Shown here piece by piece: positions 17,867 through 28,472 of a DNA stretch of 64,000 nt; the first letter of the stretch is position 1, and each line of letters opens with the position of its first letter. Both the position numbers and the translations under genes were made by a program. The DNA is from Zygnema cylindricum (taxonomy: Eukaryota; Streptophyta; Zygnematophyceae; Zygnematales; Zygnemataceae), in contig JBBHKE010002555.1 of assembly GCA_037447655.1 (NCBI GenBank), positions 1 to 64,000 of the forward strand, read 5' to 3'. The notes beneath the pieces are model-generated. The model was not told the origin of the DNA. It worked only from the letters and a program-made list of their open reading frames with translations, and made no database searches.

Positions 17867-19872
17867 TGTTGAAATTGAAGTATTTTCTAGGTCTAGAGAT
17901 TGTAAAATAAAAAGCAAAAAGGGGACACTAACAACCTACCTCTAACTCTTCACTCAAGTCCCCACACTTGTCGCAGTCACTGAAGACTTGAAGAGGAGTT
18001 AGATCCATGGCTGCCTAGGCTGTCCGAAGTGGACAGGCAATTCTAAATAGAGATATCTAAAAGGTGTGACGGACCCAGGATTTGATCTTAGTACCTGCCG
18101 TCCGTCAAACTAGCCTTTCGCTTTAAACCAACAAGTCTAAATACAGTGCTAGAGTACGATGGGTTTGACAGATATTTATATTTTTACACGTAGACTAGTT
18201 CGTCTAACGGGAATAGATACGTAATGCATAGATACAGTTTTGTATAGTACGTGTTGTTCTACAACCACTGGTGCAGGTGGAGGAGCAGCAGTAGTAGTAA
18301 AAGTCGACATGATACACTCTCGGAAGCTATCAAGAATCCTACCAACAAGCTGTTCTTAAGTGCTCACCAATTCTTATACTAGCATCAAACCTCACAAAAC
18401 TCTATCAGAATATAGAGTTGCATAAACACTGACAACTCCCAAAGTTTCAGCACAATTGACCCAACAACACTCAAGATATAATACTCAGAAGTTTCCCAAA
18501 AACTGTCTGTAGTTTTACTACTTGGAAGTCTGGATACATGAAAATGCTCTAAGTCCTAAGTCTTATACTTTCGGTGTTCTACTGCCGATAACAATGTACC
18601 TGAGAGGTATGTCCAAAATCAACCCACCTACTGAGATCTACGTGTCCTTGATCGTGCCAACCCAATCTATCATTGTACAGTCAATATTACTCAGAATCTA
18701 GATTAAGTGTTTCTACAAATACTTGTCGGCTAAGTCACTTGTGATACTCTTATGAATCGCGTCCGTTGACTAGATTCATATCAATCGCAGGTGCGTTGTC
18801 CAGTACCGGATCACATTTATATCACCCGCGGCTGCGGTGTCCTACACCGAATCATATCCAAGATAGTAGCAGCTGCGTTGTCCGTACGCATCTTATCCAA
18901 AGTAACCGCAGCTGCGTTTGTCCTGTCTTTGTCGCAGCTTCGCTGCCGCGCTGCTCTGCTGCTGCGCTGCTGCGCAGCTTTGCTGTATAGCAGCTGCGCT
19001 ACTGTCTGTATAGTTGCTGCGCTGCTGCGCTGCTCTGAGACTGAAAGCTTTCCAGAAAGACAAGAGTACGGAGTACGATTTAATGTAATTTATGAAACGG
19101 ATACCGCGCATTTGTTTCGAACGCAAACAAATATCGTATGTATATTTTCAACGGCTACAATTGTATCCGGTTTGATCGGACGGCCACGATAGGCGCCGCG
19201 ATCACGGATTATGTACTTTTGGCGTTTTTCAGTCATCACCACGTCATGTGACACGTGGCGCGACAATGTTGGAATGCGACGACTCCGGAGATTGCGGTAA
19301 CAAATCCGGCTATGACACGTGTCGACATTTTGGCCATGTTGTACAATGGCCGTACAAAAAGTACACCGGCACATGTACTTTTCTGGACGACACACTAATT
19401 TGATTGGTGCCGTACTTCAATAGATAGAGTTTTAGAGAGGGAATAGGACTTAGAAAATTTTGGGTAAGTAGCTGCCTCTCCTAGAGAGCACCTTGTATAA
19501 AATGGCAAACTTTGGCCAGCTATAATTATCAATTTACTTGACCATTTTCACTGATTCTTTTTGCTGCGCACTTAGGGGAGTCCAGGCTACACAGGGGTGT
19601 AGTCGGTCAGAGTTTTTGTCTACCTGGGTGGCTGCATTTATAAGGGAAAGTCAAAGTGGGTGAATGTGTCCAAATCTCATATTCTAACTTTGCATTCTGT
19701 GGTGGAACTGAGCACACAGAAAGTGTTATTTCACAAAGGTGAATCTATATTGGGGTTCTGACTGTTAAGGGGTTGGTCATTTGGGTTTATATCAAGTTTG
19801 GAGTCGGCACTATCTAGATTAGCTTCTTTGGATCTGCCTACTCTGAGGGCCAATGGAGGTCTCAGAGTTTCA
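17867..19872 (+). repeat. Copia C 5' LTR, with a D-like LTR inserted
   Basis: Starts TGTTGAAATTGAAG and ends CAGAGTTTCA. It is about 818 bp longer than its partner because of the insertion at 18252-19065. Conserved hairpin at about 17942-18002. The gag ATG is at 19853, inside the LTR. Confidence 0.9.
18252..19065 (-). repeat. D-related LTR insertion with a GCTGC-rich tract
   Basis: Begins TGTTGTTCTACAACCAC, as do the Copia D LTRs at 31744 and 36903. Flanked by GTACG on both sides (18247-18251 and 19066-19070), where the partner LTR has one copy. It therefore looks like a solo LTR, though its right end (AGACAAG) does not match the TTTCAACA of D. At 18900-19045 it holds a tract of imperfect gctgcgctgct units absent from the other D LTRs. 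ORFs over this tract are low-complexity. Confidence 0.65.
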
Positions 19873-21179
19873 CGTTATGGGCCCACCATCTAGGGTGCCT
19901 ATGTTTGATGGAACAGGCTTCACTTATTGGGCGTTTACAATAGAGGGATTGCTTTTCGAGAAGCACTTATCGAAAATTATTGCGGGACAAGTGAGATGTC
20001 TGCCACCTGGCTTTGGAGGAGCTTACTATGGAGAATCATCTGAGGCTGCCCACAATATCATCCGCAGTTCAGATGCAACGGAAGGTGAAGGGAAAAACCT
20101 TTCCGTGGATGGGGAAATAGGGGAGAAGGAAAAATGGACATCTATGGTGAGGGGAGCTAGGCTCTCAGCTATGGTACCACATGTAGGGATTAAAACTAAA
20201 AAATGACAGAAAAATATGGGAATAAAAAAACACTATAGCAAAACATCTCATACTTAGATATGTGTCTAAGTCGATAGCTATCACTCTTTTAAGTTTAACC
20301 AGGTCTTCAGAGATATGGGAAGCACTAAGTCAAATTTATAAGAGTGAGACTATTCAAAGGCAACAATTAGTAAAACAGGAAATAAAGGCCTATGCTTATA
20401 AAGGCGGTAGCATGATAGAGTTTTGCAATGATATTGCTGCATTATATGTTGAGCTAGCTAGTGCGGGATATGTAGAATCTGAGGAGAATAAGATTAATAC
20501 ACTACTTATGAAACTCCCAGATGAGTACGAAAACATCATTTGTCGTATGCATGCACTTGATGGTTCCTCATGGACTTGGAGCTTTACCATGGGGATAATT
20601 CTTGTGAGGGAAAGCACTTTGGAGCTTCGTAGGGGAAGTGACAGGGTGAATGCATTTACAGCTGGTGGTGATTGGCGGAAGCGTGATGAGAGGAATGGCG
20701 GTGATTGGCGGAAGTGTGATGAGAGGAACGGTGGTGGCGAGCGGAAGGGTGATGAGAGGAAGAAAGACAAAGGTAAACCTTATCGGAACTTTGGTGGAAA
20801 AAGAGGGAGTGGAAAAGACACGGGAGCTTTGAAAAAGGGGGTTTGCTTTTTTTGTAGGGAACCGGGTCATTATATGGAGGAATGCCTTTGTTTGGAAAAA
20901 CTTAGAAGTTGGAATGTGGATGAGGAGGAAGAAGGGGAAGAGGAGAAAGAGGATGAAGATATTTTAGAGCTTCTCCGGATTAGTAGTATGGGGAAGAGAG
21001 AAAAGCACACAGAAATTCCACGAAAGCAACAGTGTGCTTTTGGAGGTATAAGGGAAGTAAAGAGAGAGGAGATACTTGAGGGAGTTCAAAATATTGAGGA
21101 TTGTTTCATAGATATTTTGGAAACAGAAAACCGGTTGGATATGGAGACTTCAACAGATTCCGAGGAAAGGGAGAATTAA
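19853..21179 (+). pseudogene. Copia C gag
   Basis: Gag/nucleocapsid, which packages element RNA. It starts in the LTR (MEVSEFHVMGPPSR), with the primer-binding site translated. A frame break near 20190-20260 separates an N-terminal 117-codon part from a 305-codon part starting near 20262. The second part has the capsid-type block (IWEALSQIYKSET, MKLPDEYENI), an unusual Arg/Asp/Gly-rich repeat (three units of about DWRKRDERNGG near 20670-20760) and one CCHC knuckle CFFCREPGHYMEEC (near 20845-20890). It ends in acidic sequence. C' keeps the bridging residues that C has lost, so the break is specific to this copy. Confidence 0.8.
19873..19887 (+). other. Copia C primer-binding site (half initiator tRNA-Met)
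   Basis: CGTTATGGGCCCACC immediately after the LTR; one mismatch to the Copia A and E sites at the first base (C for G). Confidence 0.8.
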
Positions 21180-21736
21180 TTCTAGAGGGGTTTTTAAAGG
21201 ATAGGGGAGAAGAGAAATATTTGACTAAAGGTTTAGGGGAGGAAAAATATTTATTGGGAATTAAAATAGAAAGTGATAGTGGAAAGAATTCCATGGGAGA
21301 GAGTGAGGGAAGTTCAGAAAAAATGGGTAATTATCATGGATAAAAATATGAGTACGGAAGATGTAGATCTTATGAGGAACTTAGTGGGGACTAGTGTTTT
21401 TTGGGAATATTTGGGGGTGGATGGATTTGACATCACTACTTGGTGTGATGTCGCTTGTGACGATGTGCCTGTAAAACGGTTATCATCCGGGTATATGTTG
21501 CAGGTTGGGGATGGGGCTGACTGTTGGAAATGCAAAAGGGAAAGTAGTTTCTGGTTGGATGAAAAAGGGAAAAGGTGGATAAAATCTTTGATCGAATTTA
21601 TGAAAAGTGGCATGCAAAATAAAATGTATGATCAACAAGATGAAATTATTTTTGGTCATCTAATACACTTTCTTAAATATAAAAGTATTCGCTTGAAGCT
21701 TCATGAAGGAAAAATGAAAAATGAAAGGAAAATATA

Positions 21737-21783
<47 letters not shown>

Positions 21784-21834
21784 TTGTTGTATTTGATGGG
21801 AGTTGAAAGTAAGTAGACTAGAAAATAAGGGGAG
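21180..21834 (+). pseudogene. Copia C pol remnants
   Basis: Short scraps only. EEKYLLGIKIESD (near 21235) resembles the RT block YILGIQVERD of Copia A. FDITTWCDV...SSGYMLQVGDGADCW (about 21427-21530) is a degraded RNase H start: compare ITTWSDASYGD and SGYVLYVGDGACCW. FLKYKSIRLKLHEGK resembles the MDIRLSFVREK tail. The 177-codon ORF from 21273 is therefore a decay product, not a new gene. A polypurine tract (gactagaaaataagggg) precedes the LTR at 21835. Confidence 0.7.
21733..21779. repeat. (TA)n microsatellite
   Basis: About 45 bp of alternating ta inside the Copia C pol remnant, translated as an Ile-Tyr run in one frame. Confidence 0.95.
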
Positions 21835-23022
21835 TGTTGAAATTTAAGTATTTTCTAGGCATAGAGATTGTAAAATAAAAAGCAAAAAGGGGACACTAAC
21901 AACCTACCTCTAACTCTTCACTCAAGTCCCCACACTTGTCGCAGTCACTGAAGACTTGAAGAGGAGTTAGATCCATGGCTGCCTAGGCTGTCCGAAGTGG
22001 ACAGGCAATTCTTAATAGAGATATCTAAAAGGTGTGACGGACCCAGGATTTGATCCTGGTACTTGCCGTCCGTCAAACTAGCCATTCGCTTTAAACCAAC
22101 AAGTCTAAATACAGTGCTAGAGTACGATGGGTTTGACAGATATTTATATTTTTACACGTAGACTAGTTCGTCTAACGGGAATAGATACGTAATGCATAGA
22201 TACAGTTTTGTATAGTACGGAGTACGACTTAATGTAATTTATCAAACGGATACCGCGCATTTGTTTCGAACGCGAAACAAATATCGTATGTATATTTTCA
22301 ACGGCTACAATTGTATCCGGTTTGATTGGACGGCCACGATAGGCGCCGCGATCACGGATTATGTACTTTTGGCGTTTTTCAGTAATCACCACGTCATGTG
22401 ACACGTGGCGCGACAATGTTGGAATGCGGCGACTCCGGAGATTGCGGTAACAAATCCGGCTATGACACGTGTCGACATTTTGGCCATGTTGTACAATGGC
22501 CGTACAAAAAGTACACCGGCACATGTACTTTTCTGGACGACACACTAATTTGATTGGTGCCGTACTTCAATAGATAGAGTTTTAGAGAGGGAATAGGACT
22601 TAGAAAATTTTGGGTAAGTAGCTGCCTCTCCTAGAGAGCACCTTGTATAAAATGGCAAACTTTGGCCAGCCATAATTATCAATTTACTTGACCATTTTCA
22701 GTGATTCTTTTTGCTGCGGACTCAGGGGAGTCTAGGCTACACAGGGGTGTAGTCGGTCAAAGTTTTTGTCTGCCTGGGTGGCTGCATTTATAAGGGAAAG
22801 TCAAAGTGGGTGAATGTGTCCAAATCTCATATTCTAACTTTGCATTCTGTGGTGGAACTGAGCACACAGAAAGTGTTATTTCACAAAGGTGAATCTATAT
22901 TGGGGTTCTGACTGTTAAGGGGTTGGTCATTTGGGTTTATATCAAGTTTGGAGTCGGCACTATCTAGATTAGCTTCTTTGGATCTGCCTACTCTGAGGGC
23001 CAATGGAGGTCTCATAGTTTCA
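21835..23022 (+). repeat. Copia C 3' LTR
   Basis: 1188 bp, TGTTGAAATTTAAG...CATAGTTTCA. Conserved hairpin at about 21910-21970, tRNA-like minihelix at 22035-22075 (antisense), palindrome near 22259-22281. By eye it is very similar to the 5' copy apart from the insertion. The 133-codon minus ORF in it is not a gene. Confidence 0.92.
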
Positions 23023-23027
23023 AATTG

Positions 23028-24011
23028 CAATCCCGTTACATGGGACTAGCTTCCGCTTGCCCTAGTAGGGGGTACATTGTGGATTGCCACGTAACTATCC
23101 AAATTGTCATTGAAATTATGTTGTTAGATGTTAGTTGGAATTTAGTATAGGTTCAATTGACTTCCGGTCCATTAATTACACTAGGTCAAAGTCTGGGATC
23201 CCAGCACCAGTTCAGGACCTTTTAAGTAAATTAGTGGTTGAAATTTGAACTTTCAGTTCCGAATTCAGCCGGAGACTGAAATAAAACTTTTTGCCCTGAG
23301 TGTAGTACGGCTTTATTTGTCTTATGTCATTTCGATAGAAATTGCTCTCCGCTCATTGGCTCCTTGCATTGCGTTGACCTTTTAGATCTGAAATCGGACA
23401 AATTCTGTTGTATAATGCGCTAGGGGCCATAGGAGACAAGTTGTTGTTTTCCGTATTGTCTCCTGAGAAAACACTTAGAAATTCCAGCAGAATTTCTTTT
23501 GGATAACTTTTGTTTTGTATGTGATTTTGACTTTATTGCCATCTTGGTTTGCATATGTTATTTGTGGAAGTCATAGTTTGGTTGGGTATTTGGCACTTTC
23601 TTTCCTGTTTGGGCGATTTGGGACTGGTGTCTGTTGAATACCTTGAAGGGTCTTGCTGGTTTCAGTTTGCGGAAACCGAGGAGTTAAGGAGGTTTTACCT
23701 TATTTGGTGTCTTCAGAAGTGATTTCAACTCCTCTTGTTGTCAACTTGACGTTTTGGGGGTAGGTTGAGCTCGCTTGCTATCATTCCAAATTATACCTCA
23801 TTCTCTAATTTCTAGAGCAAGGTGATATTGTTAATTCTGAAACAGCCAATTCTTTTTACTTTTAATATTTTTGTGTGGAAGCTTATTTGGTCCTCCTTGC
23901 TAGTCTTTTTGCTTCGGCGGCGGTCCTGCCGAAACATACTGCTAAAATCTTTTGGTACCAAAAGAGTGGGTTTTGAGGGTGCATTTGGCCGACTTCCAGC
24001 GGATTAGTACA
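23028..24011 (+). repeat. Gypsy G2 terminal segment A1, second part
   Basis: Continues A1 from ctgcaatcccg-type sequence to ggattagtaca. It aligns with 48663-49637 along its full length (gttacatgggactagcttccgc, gggggtacattgtgga, ttttgggggtaggttgagctc). It ends without a B segment; element leader sequence follows at 24012. Confidence 0.85.
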
Positions 24012-24050
24012 GTGTTGAAAACAACCACATGTCTCGTTCGAATTAGAGGG
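24012..24050 (+). other. Gypsy G2 leader after A1 (continues 31699-31743 and 38652)
   Basis: Thirty-nine bases after segment A1, ending in the target duplication gaggg of C'. The leader continues at 31699-31743 between C' and D and then at 38652. No convincing match to a tRNA 3' end or to the half-tRNA site of the Copia elements was found, so the Gypsy primer is unknown. Confidence 0.5.
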
Positions 24051-25201
24051 TGAAATTCTATGGGCTCGATTGCCACACAGAATTTGCAGATCAAAAGGAA
24101 AATAATCTAGATAGTGCCGACTCCAACTCGATATAAACCCAAATGACTCCCTCTTTGACAATCAAAACCCCATTATAGCTTCACCCTTGTGAAATAAGAC
24201 TTTCTGTGTGCTCAGTTCCACCACAGAATGCAAAGTTTGATTATGAGATTTGGACACATTCACCCACTTGGACTTTCCCTTAGAAATACAGCCATCCAGG
24301 CAAGCAAAAACTCTGACCGACTACACCCCTGTGTAGCCTTGACTCCCTTGAGTCCGTAGCAAAAAGAATCATTGAAAATGGTTAACTGAATTAATAGATA
24401 TAGCTGGCCAAAGTTTGCTTTTTATACAAGATGCTATCAGGGAGAGGCGCCTACCTACCCAAAATATTCTAAGTCGTATTCCCTCTCTAAAACACCTTCT
24501 ACTGAAGTACGGCGCCACTCACAAGATTGTACCGTACAGAAAAGTACAGGCACCGGTGTACTTTTTGTACGGCACCTGTACGACAGGCCATACAGGTGAC
24601 ATTTGTCACATCCGAGCTTGTTGTCTTGCACTCCAGAAATTCCGCAACCACGTACGATCTCGCCATGTGTCATTCGCAGTGGCGGTGCCCGAAAAACGCC
24701 AAGGCGGCCTTTCAAGAATCCCAGGTTGCACCACGGCCGTCGATTTCACATCGCCTTTTTATCCGGACCGTCGAAACAAATGTCCGTAACATTTGTTTCG
24801 TGCGGCATTAAAGGTAAGCAGGTTCTATGCCAAAGATTTTGTCCTAGTAGTTAAATAAAATCTTTGCCCTGTATTTATTCAAATACCTATCGTACCCTAT
24901 ATGTTCTAGCACTGATCCTAGTCGACAGGATAAAGCTGTCACCTACCAGTGTTAATGTAACAGACGTTAGGTACCAGGATCAAATCCTGGAGCCGGCAGT
25001 CTTTTTGGTATAGACTAAGTAGTAGCCTATTTTCTGTCACCTTAGACAGCATAGGCAGCCATCGTTCTAGCTCTCTCTCCAGTCTTCTGTGACTACAACA
25101 AGTATGGAGACTGGAGAGTGGAGCAAGAAGCAGACTGCCTATGCTTTATTTCTTCCTTTTATTTTTCCTATTCAGACCTAGAAAATACATAACTTTCAAC
25201 A
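24051..25201 (-). repeat. Copia C' 3' LTR (left)
   Basis: TGAAATTCTATGGG...ACTTTCAACA. Palindrome near 24775-24803, T-arm-like ccagg-atcaaat-cctgg near 24974-24990, conserved hairpin at about 25067-25123. A 26-bp T homopolymer lies just beyond it, within about 25226-25260. Confidence 0.92.
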
Positions 25202-26240
25202 CTCCCTTTATTTTCTAGTATACTTTTCTGCCAAAAATATTTTTTTTTTTTTTTTTTTTCTTTCTTTTCTTCTCATAGAGCTTCAATTAAATAACCTTGT
25301 ATTAAAAGAAGTGTAGTATATGAGTCGAAATAATTATTGCATCTTGTTGATCACTCATGTTATTTCGCATGCCAATTTTCATAAATCCGAGCAAAGATAT
25401 TATCCACCTCATCTTTTTTCCATCCACACACAAGTCGATTTCCCACTCGCAATCCAATTAGCCAACCCCATCTCCAATCTGCAACATACACCTAGATGCT
25501 AACCCTTTTACAAGCACACCTTGATAAATACCATCACTTCCTTTAGTGATGTCAAACCCATTACCACCAAAAAATGAACTTTCCTCACTCTCTCCCATGG
25601 ATTTCTTTCCACTCTCACTTTCTAAATTTATTCCCAATAAATATTTCTCCTCGCCTAAACCTTTTATTAAATATTCCTCTTCTCCCCTATCCTTTAACAC
25701 TCTTTCTAGTTTCCCTTCTCCCCTTTCCTCGGAATCCGTTGAAGTCTCCCTTTCCGACCAGTTTTCTGTTCCCAAATTATCTATAAAATTAACCTCATTA
25801 ATTTTATCTTTCCCGTTTTCTCTTATGGATCCTAGGTCTGAATTTCTCATTTCTAAGTCATACAATCTACACTCCTCGACATCCTGAAGTACCTCCTCTC
25901 TCTTTACTTCCCTTATACCTCCAAAAGAACATTGTTGCCTTTGTGGAATTTTTGTGTTCTTTTCTCTCTTCTCCATTCTATCGATGTGAAGAAGCTCCAA
26001 GATTTCTTCATCCTCTTACTCCTCTTCCCCTTCTTCCTCCCCATTCACACTCCAACTTCTAAGTTCTTCCAAACGAGGACACTCCTCCATATGGTGACCC
26101 GGTTCTCTACAAAAGAAGCAAACCCCTTTTTCAAAAGCTCCCCTTTCTTTTCTTCTCCCTCTCTTTCCACCGAAGTTTCGATAAGGTTTACCTTTGTCTT
26201 TCTTCCTCTCATCACGATTCCGCTCGTCGGTGCTGTTCCT
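25202..26240 (-). pseudogene. Copia C' gag C-terminal half and pol scraps
   Basis: Minus-strand reading from 26240: the DERKKDKGKPYRNFGGKRG basic block, CCHC knuckle CFFCREPGHHMEEC (about 26070-26112), then a frame break and an acidic, glutamate-rich region (25458-26000; QQCSFGGIREVKREE, then EEKYLLGINLESE, an RT scrap). It continues the gag begun at 29717-30563 across B2. It corresponds to 20700-21500 of Copia C. The pol scraps end near a T-rich tract next to the LTR. Confidence 0.78.
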
Positions 26241-27484
26241 TGTTGTTCTTTGGTCTAAAATAGACCGCTGAAGCCACCCAAACTATCATGCAAAAAAGCT
26301 AAGCAAAAATAGGTCGACGAACAATCATTTGAAATGCATCCTCCATTTAACATACAACAACATTTAGGGTTTCATGGAATAATCAACATAAATAAACCCT
26401 ATGACAACATCTAAGGTTTGATGGAATAATCGACATAAACAAACCCTAGGACAAATGCATAAATAATGCATATCAAACAAACATAAAATAACATAAATAA
26501 ATAATAACAAAAAGAGTCCAATCTCACATAAACATTAGATAAACAAAAGTATATCAATAAACATATTACTCAAATGCATGACCTAATCGGCAACCCTAAA
26601 AGTCTACATCTTCGGTCCCTACTTTTCTAACCAGCATTGATGAATATTCTAATGAAGCTCAAATCTATATATACACTTGTGAGCTGTTAACAAATCACTA
26701 AGTGTCAAAATAACCAACGTAAATTACGTAACTGTCATTAAATCAAACTAATCGTAAGCGTACACCTGAAAGTCAAGCAATCGTAAGCGTACACTTGTCT
26801 GCAAATACGACATCGTACACACACAAATTACACTATCAAAACCCTAATTGATCACTTAAAAATAAACATCATAATCAACACTAATTTATAATGATGTAAA
26901 AGACAAAATAATGTTACTCCAAATATTTACACCGACGCATCCACAAATCCGCGTCATAAGTGACAACTTGCTTAGTCACTTGTCGATAAGTCCACGTAGT
27001 AACCCGTCATCACATACGTACGACCCACTTGATAGTACATCCAAAAATAGCGCGAACCACTTGCCGAAATGAAATAGTACTTTCCAAATCTTTTCCGTAC
27101 CGAAACCGCGTCTTTTTCATAAGTGCGCCTCTCACATTATGTTTCGTACGGGCGACAGACTTTTACAAAAACATTTCAAAATCGATTACATCGGATCGCT
27201 TCGCGATCCGTCGTCCATTTCACATTACGCAAATCGTACTCTCCATAATTTGATTCGCGTCACTCAAATTTGATTCCGTACGCTTAAAAACAATTCCTAC
27301 CATTACTCCCCCAATCCGCAAATCCATTCCAGCTTCCACATTAAATTCAGTTAGTACTCACGCATTACAAATCGCGTCGAGTACGCACGAAACCTCACGT
27401 ACGCATGAAATGTCGCGTACGCACGAAACCTCACGTACGCATGAAATGTCGCGTACGCACGAAACTAAATCTTCAAAAACAACA
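26241..27484 (-). repeat. B2 left LTR
   Basis: TGTTGTTCTTTGG...TTCAAAAACAACA. Five tandem 18-bp units of the gtacgcacgaaacctcac / gtacgcatgaaatgtcgc type lie at 27381-27470. The 74-codon ORFs in both LTRs are repeat sequence. Confidence 0.93.
27381..27470. repeat. Tandem GTACGCAYGAAA 18-bp repeats in the B2 LTR
   Basis: Alternating 18-bp units, gtacgcacgaaacctcac and gtacgcatgaaatgtcgc, five in total; the same array is at about 29613-29702 in the other LTR. Located about 15 bp from the LTR end, at the start of U3 on the element's own strand, so an upstream promoter or enhancer role is plausible. Confidence 0.85.
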
Positions 27485-28472
27485 CTCCCCCGAAAATTTA
27501 GTTTCGTGCATCCATTATGCCACGTCATCAACTGTCACACTCTATGAGACTACGTCATCAGCTGTCACCAATGTCACCTTCAGCTGCCTCCTCCATTTGA
27601 ATCCGCCTTCGCTACACCACTGCTTCCGCTGCCTCCATAAATCTTTCCAAATATCATAATACACAATATATATATTTTCATTTTCCGATTACAACAAATT
27701 TTCTCTTTTCTCAACAATTTCTAAATCCAAAAATTTCCCATAAAAATACATAAATAATAAACTATTTTCCGAAAATCAATTCTACCAAAAAATAAACAAA
27801 ATTCCAACAAAAATTACCACATTTTCCTCTAACTACCATAACAATTTCCAAAAATAAAACTTTCCAAATTTTCTAAATTTCGCAACCCGCGTACTTAATC
27901 CCACAAAATAAAACATTAAAAATAAAAGTAAATAAAATCTACATTCTCTATCCCAATTTTAAGCTCCATTAATGTTACATTTCCCAAAACTACCAACAAT
28001 CCAAAAAATAAAATCTCATAACATCCCATAATTATAGATACACAAATTCCGATCTTTCACCAAATGCCACAACTCCACCTTTCGGATCTCTCTCCCAAAC
28101 GTCGAAACTCCTCTTTCCACATCTCTCCACTAAATGTCAAATCTCCACCAAATGTCAAAACTTCGTATTCCACATTTCGAAATGCTTCATCAAAAATAAA
28201 CATGTATTTTCCAAAAATAAAATATCATTTCTCAAAATAAATCATTTTCATTGAGGGTAGACATTACGGCACTGTCACTAAGTTAACCCTTGGGGCGATG
28301 CAAGATTAAACTCGGCACATACCAACACTATGATAAGGCCGATCTCATGGGTACACAGACACCATTACTGCAATTCAACCAGCAAGGACAATATTAACCC
28401 GCTTCAATGCGTGTGACAAAACCTACATCGACTTAACCTAACATATGATAGATGGGGTGTGGGCCCATAACC
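27485..28472. other. B2 internal region, non-coding, with primer-binding site
   Basis: 988 bp without recognisable ORF; polypurine complement ctcccccgaaaatttag at its left edge and half-tRNA primer site gtgggcccataacc at 28459-28472. Homologous to the B1 internal region. Confidence 0.85.

Larger units (their letters stand above)
17867..23022 (+). mobile_element. Copia C, non-autonomous gag-only element
   Basis: LTRs of 2006 bp (with an insertion) and 1188 bp, a primer-binding site, a gag region, then only scraps of pol. Inserted in G2 A1; flanking 5-mers gattg (17862-17866) and aattg (23023-23027) are a near-perfect target duplication. The internal region is only about 2 kb, with integrase and most RT missing. 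C' shares this organisation, so the internal deletion is likely ancestral and the family mobilised in trans. Confidence 0.88.

Noticed and set aside
21273-21806. A novel 177-codon gene before the Copia C 3' LTR
   Set aside because: It is made of degraded RT and RNase H scraps plus a (TA)n microsatellite translated as Ile-Tyr.
27381-27470. A CRISPR-like array
   Set aside because: The 18-bp units are directly adjacent with no unique spacers, and lie in a eukaryotic LTR.
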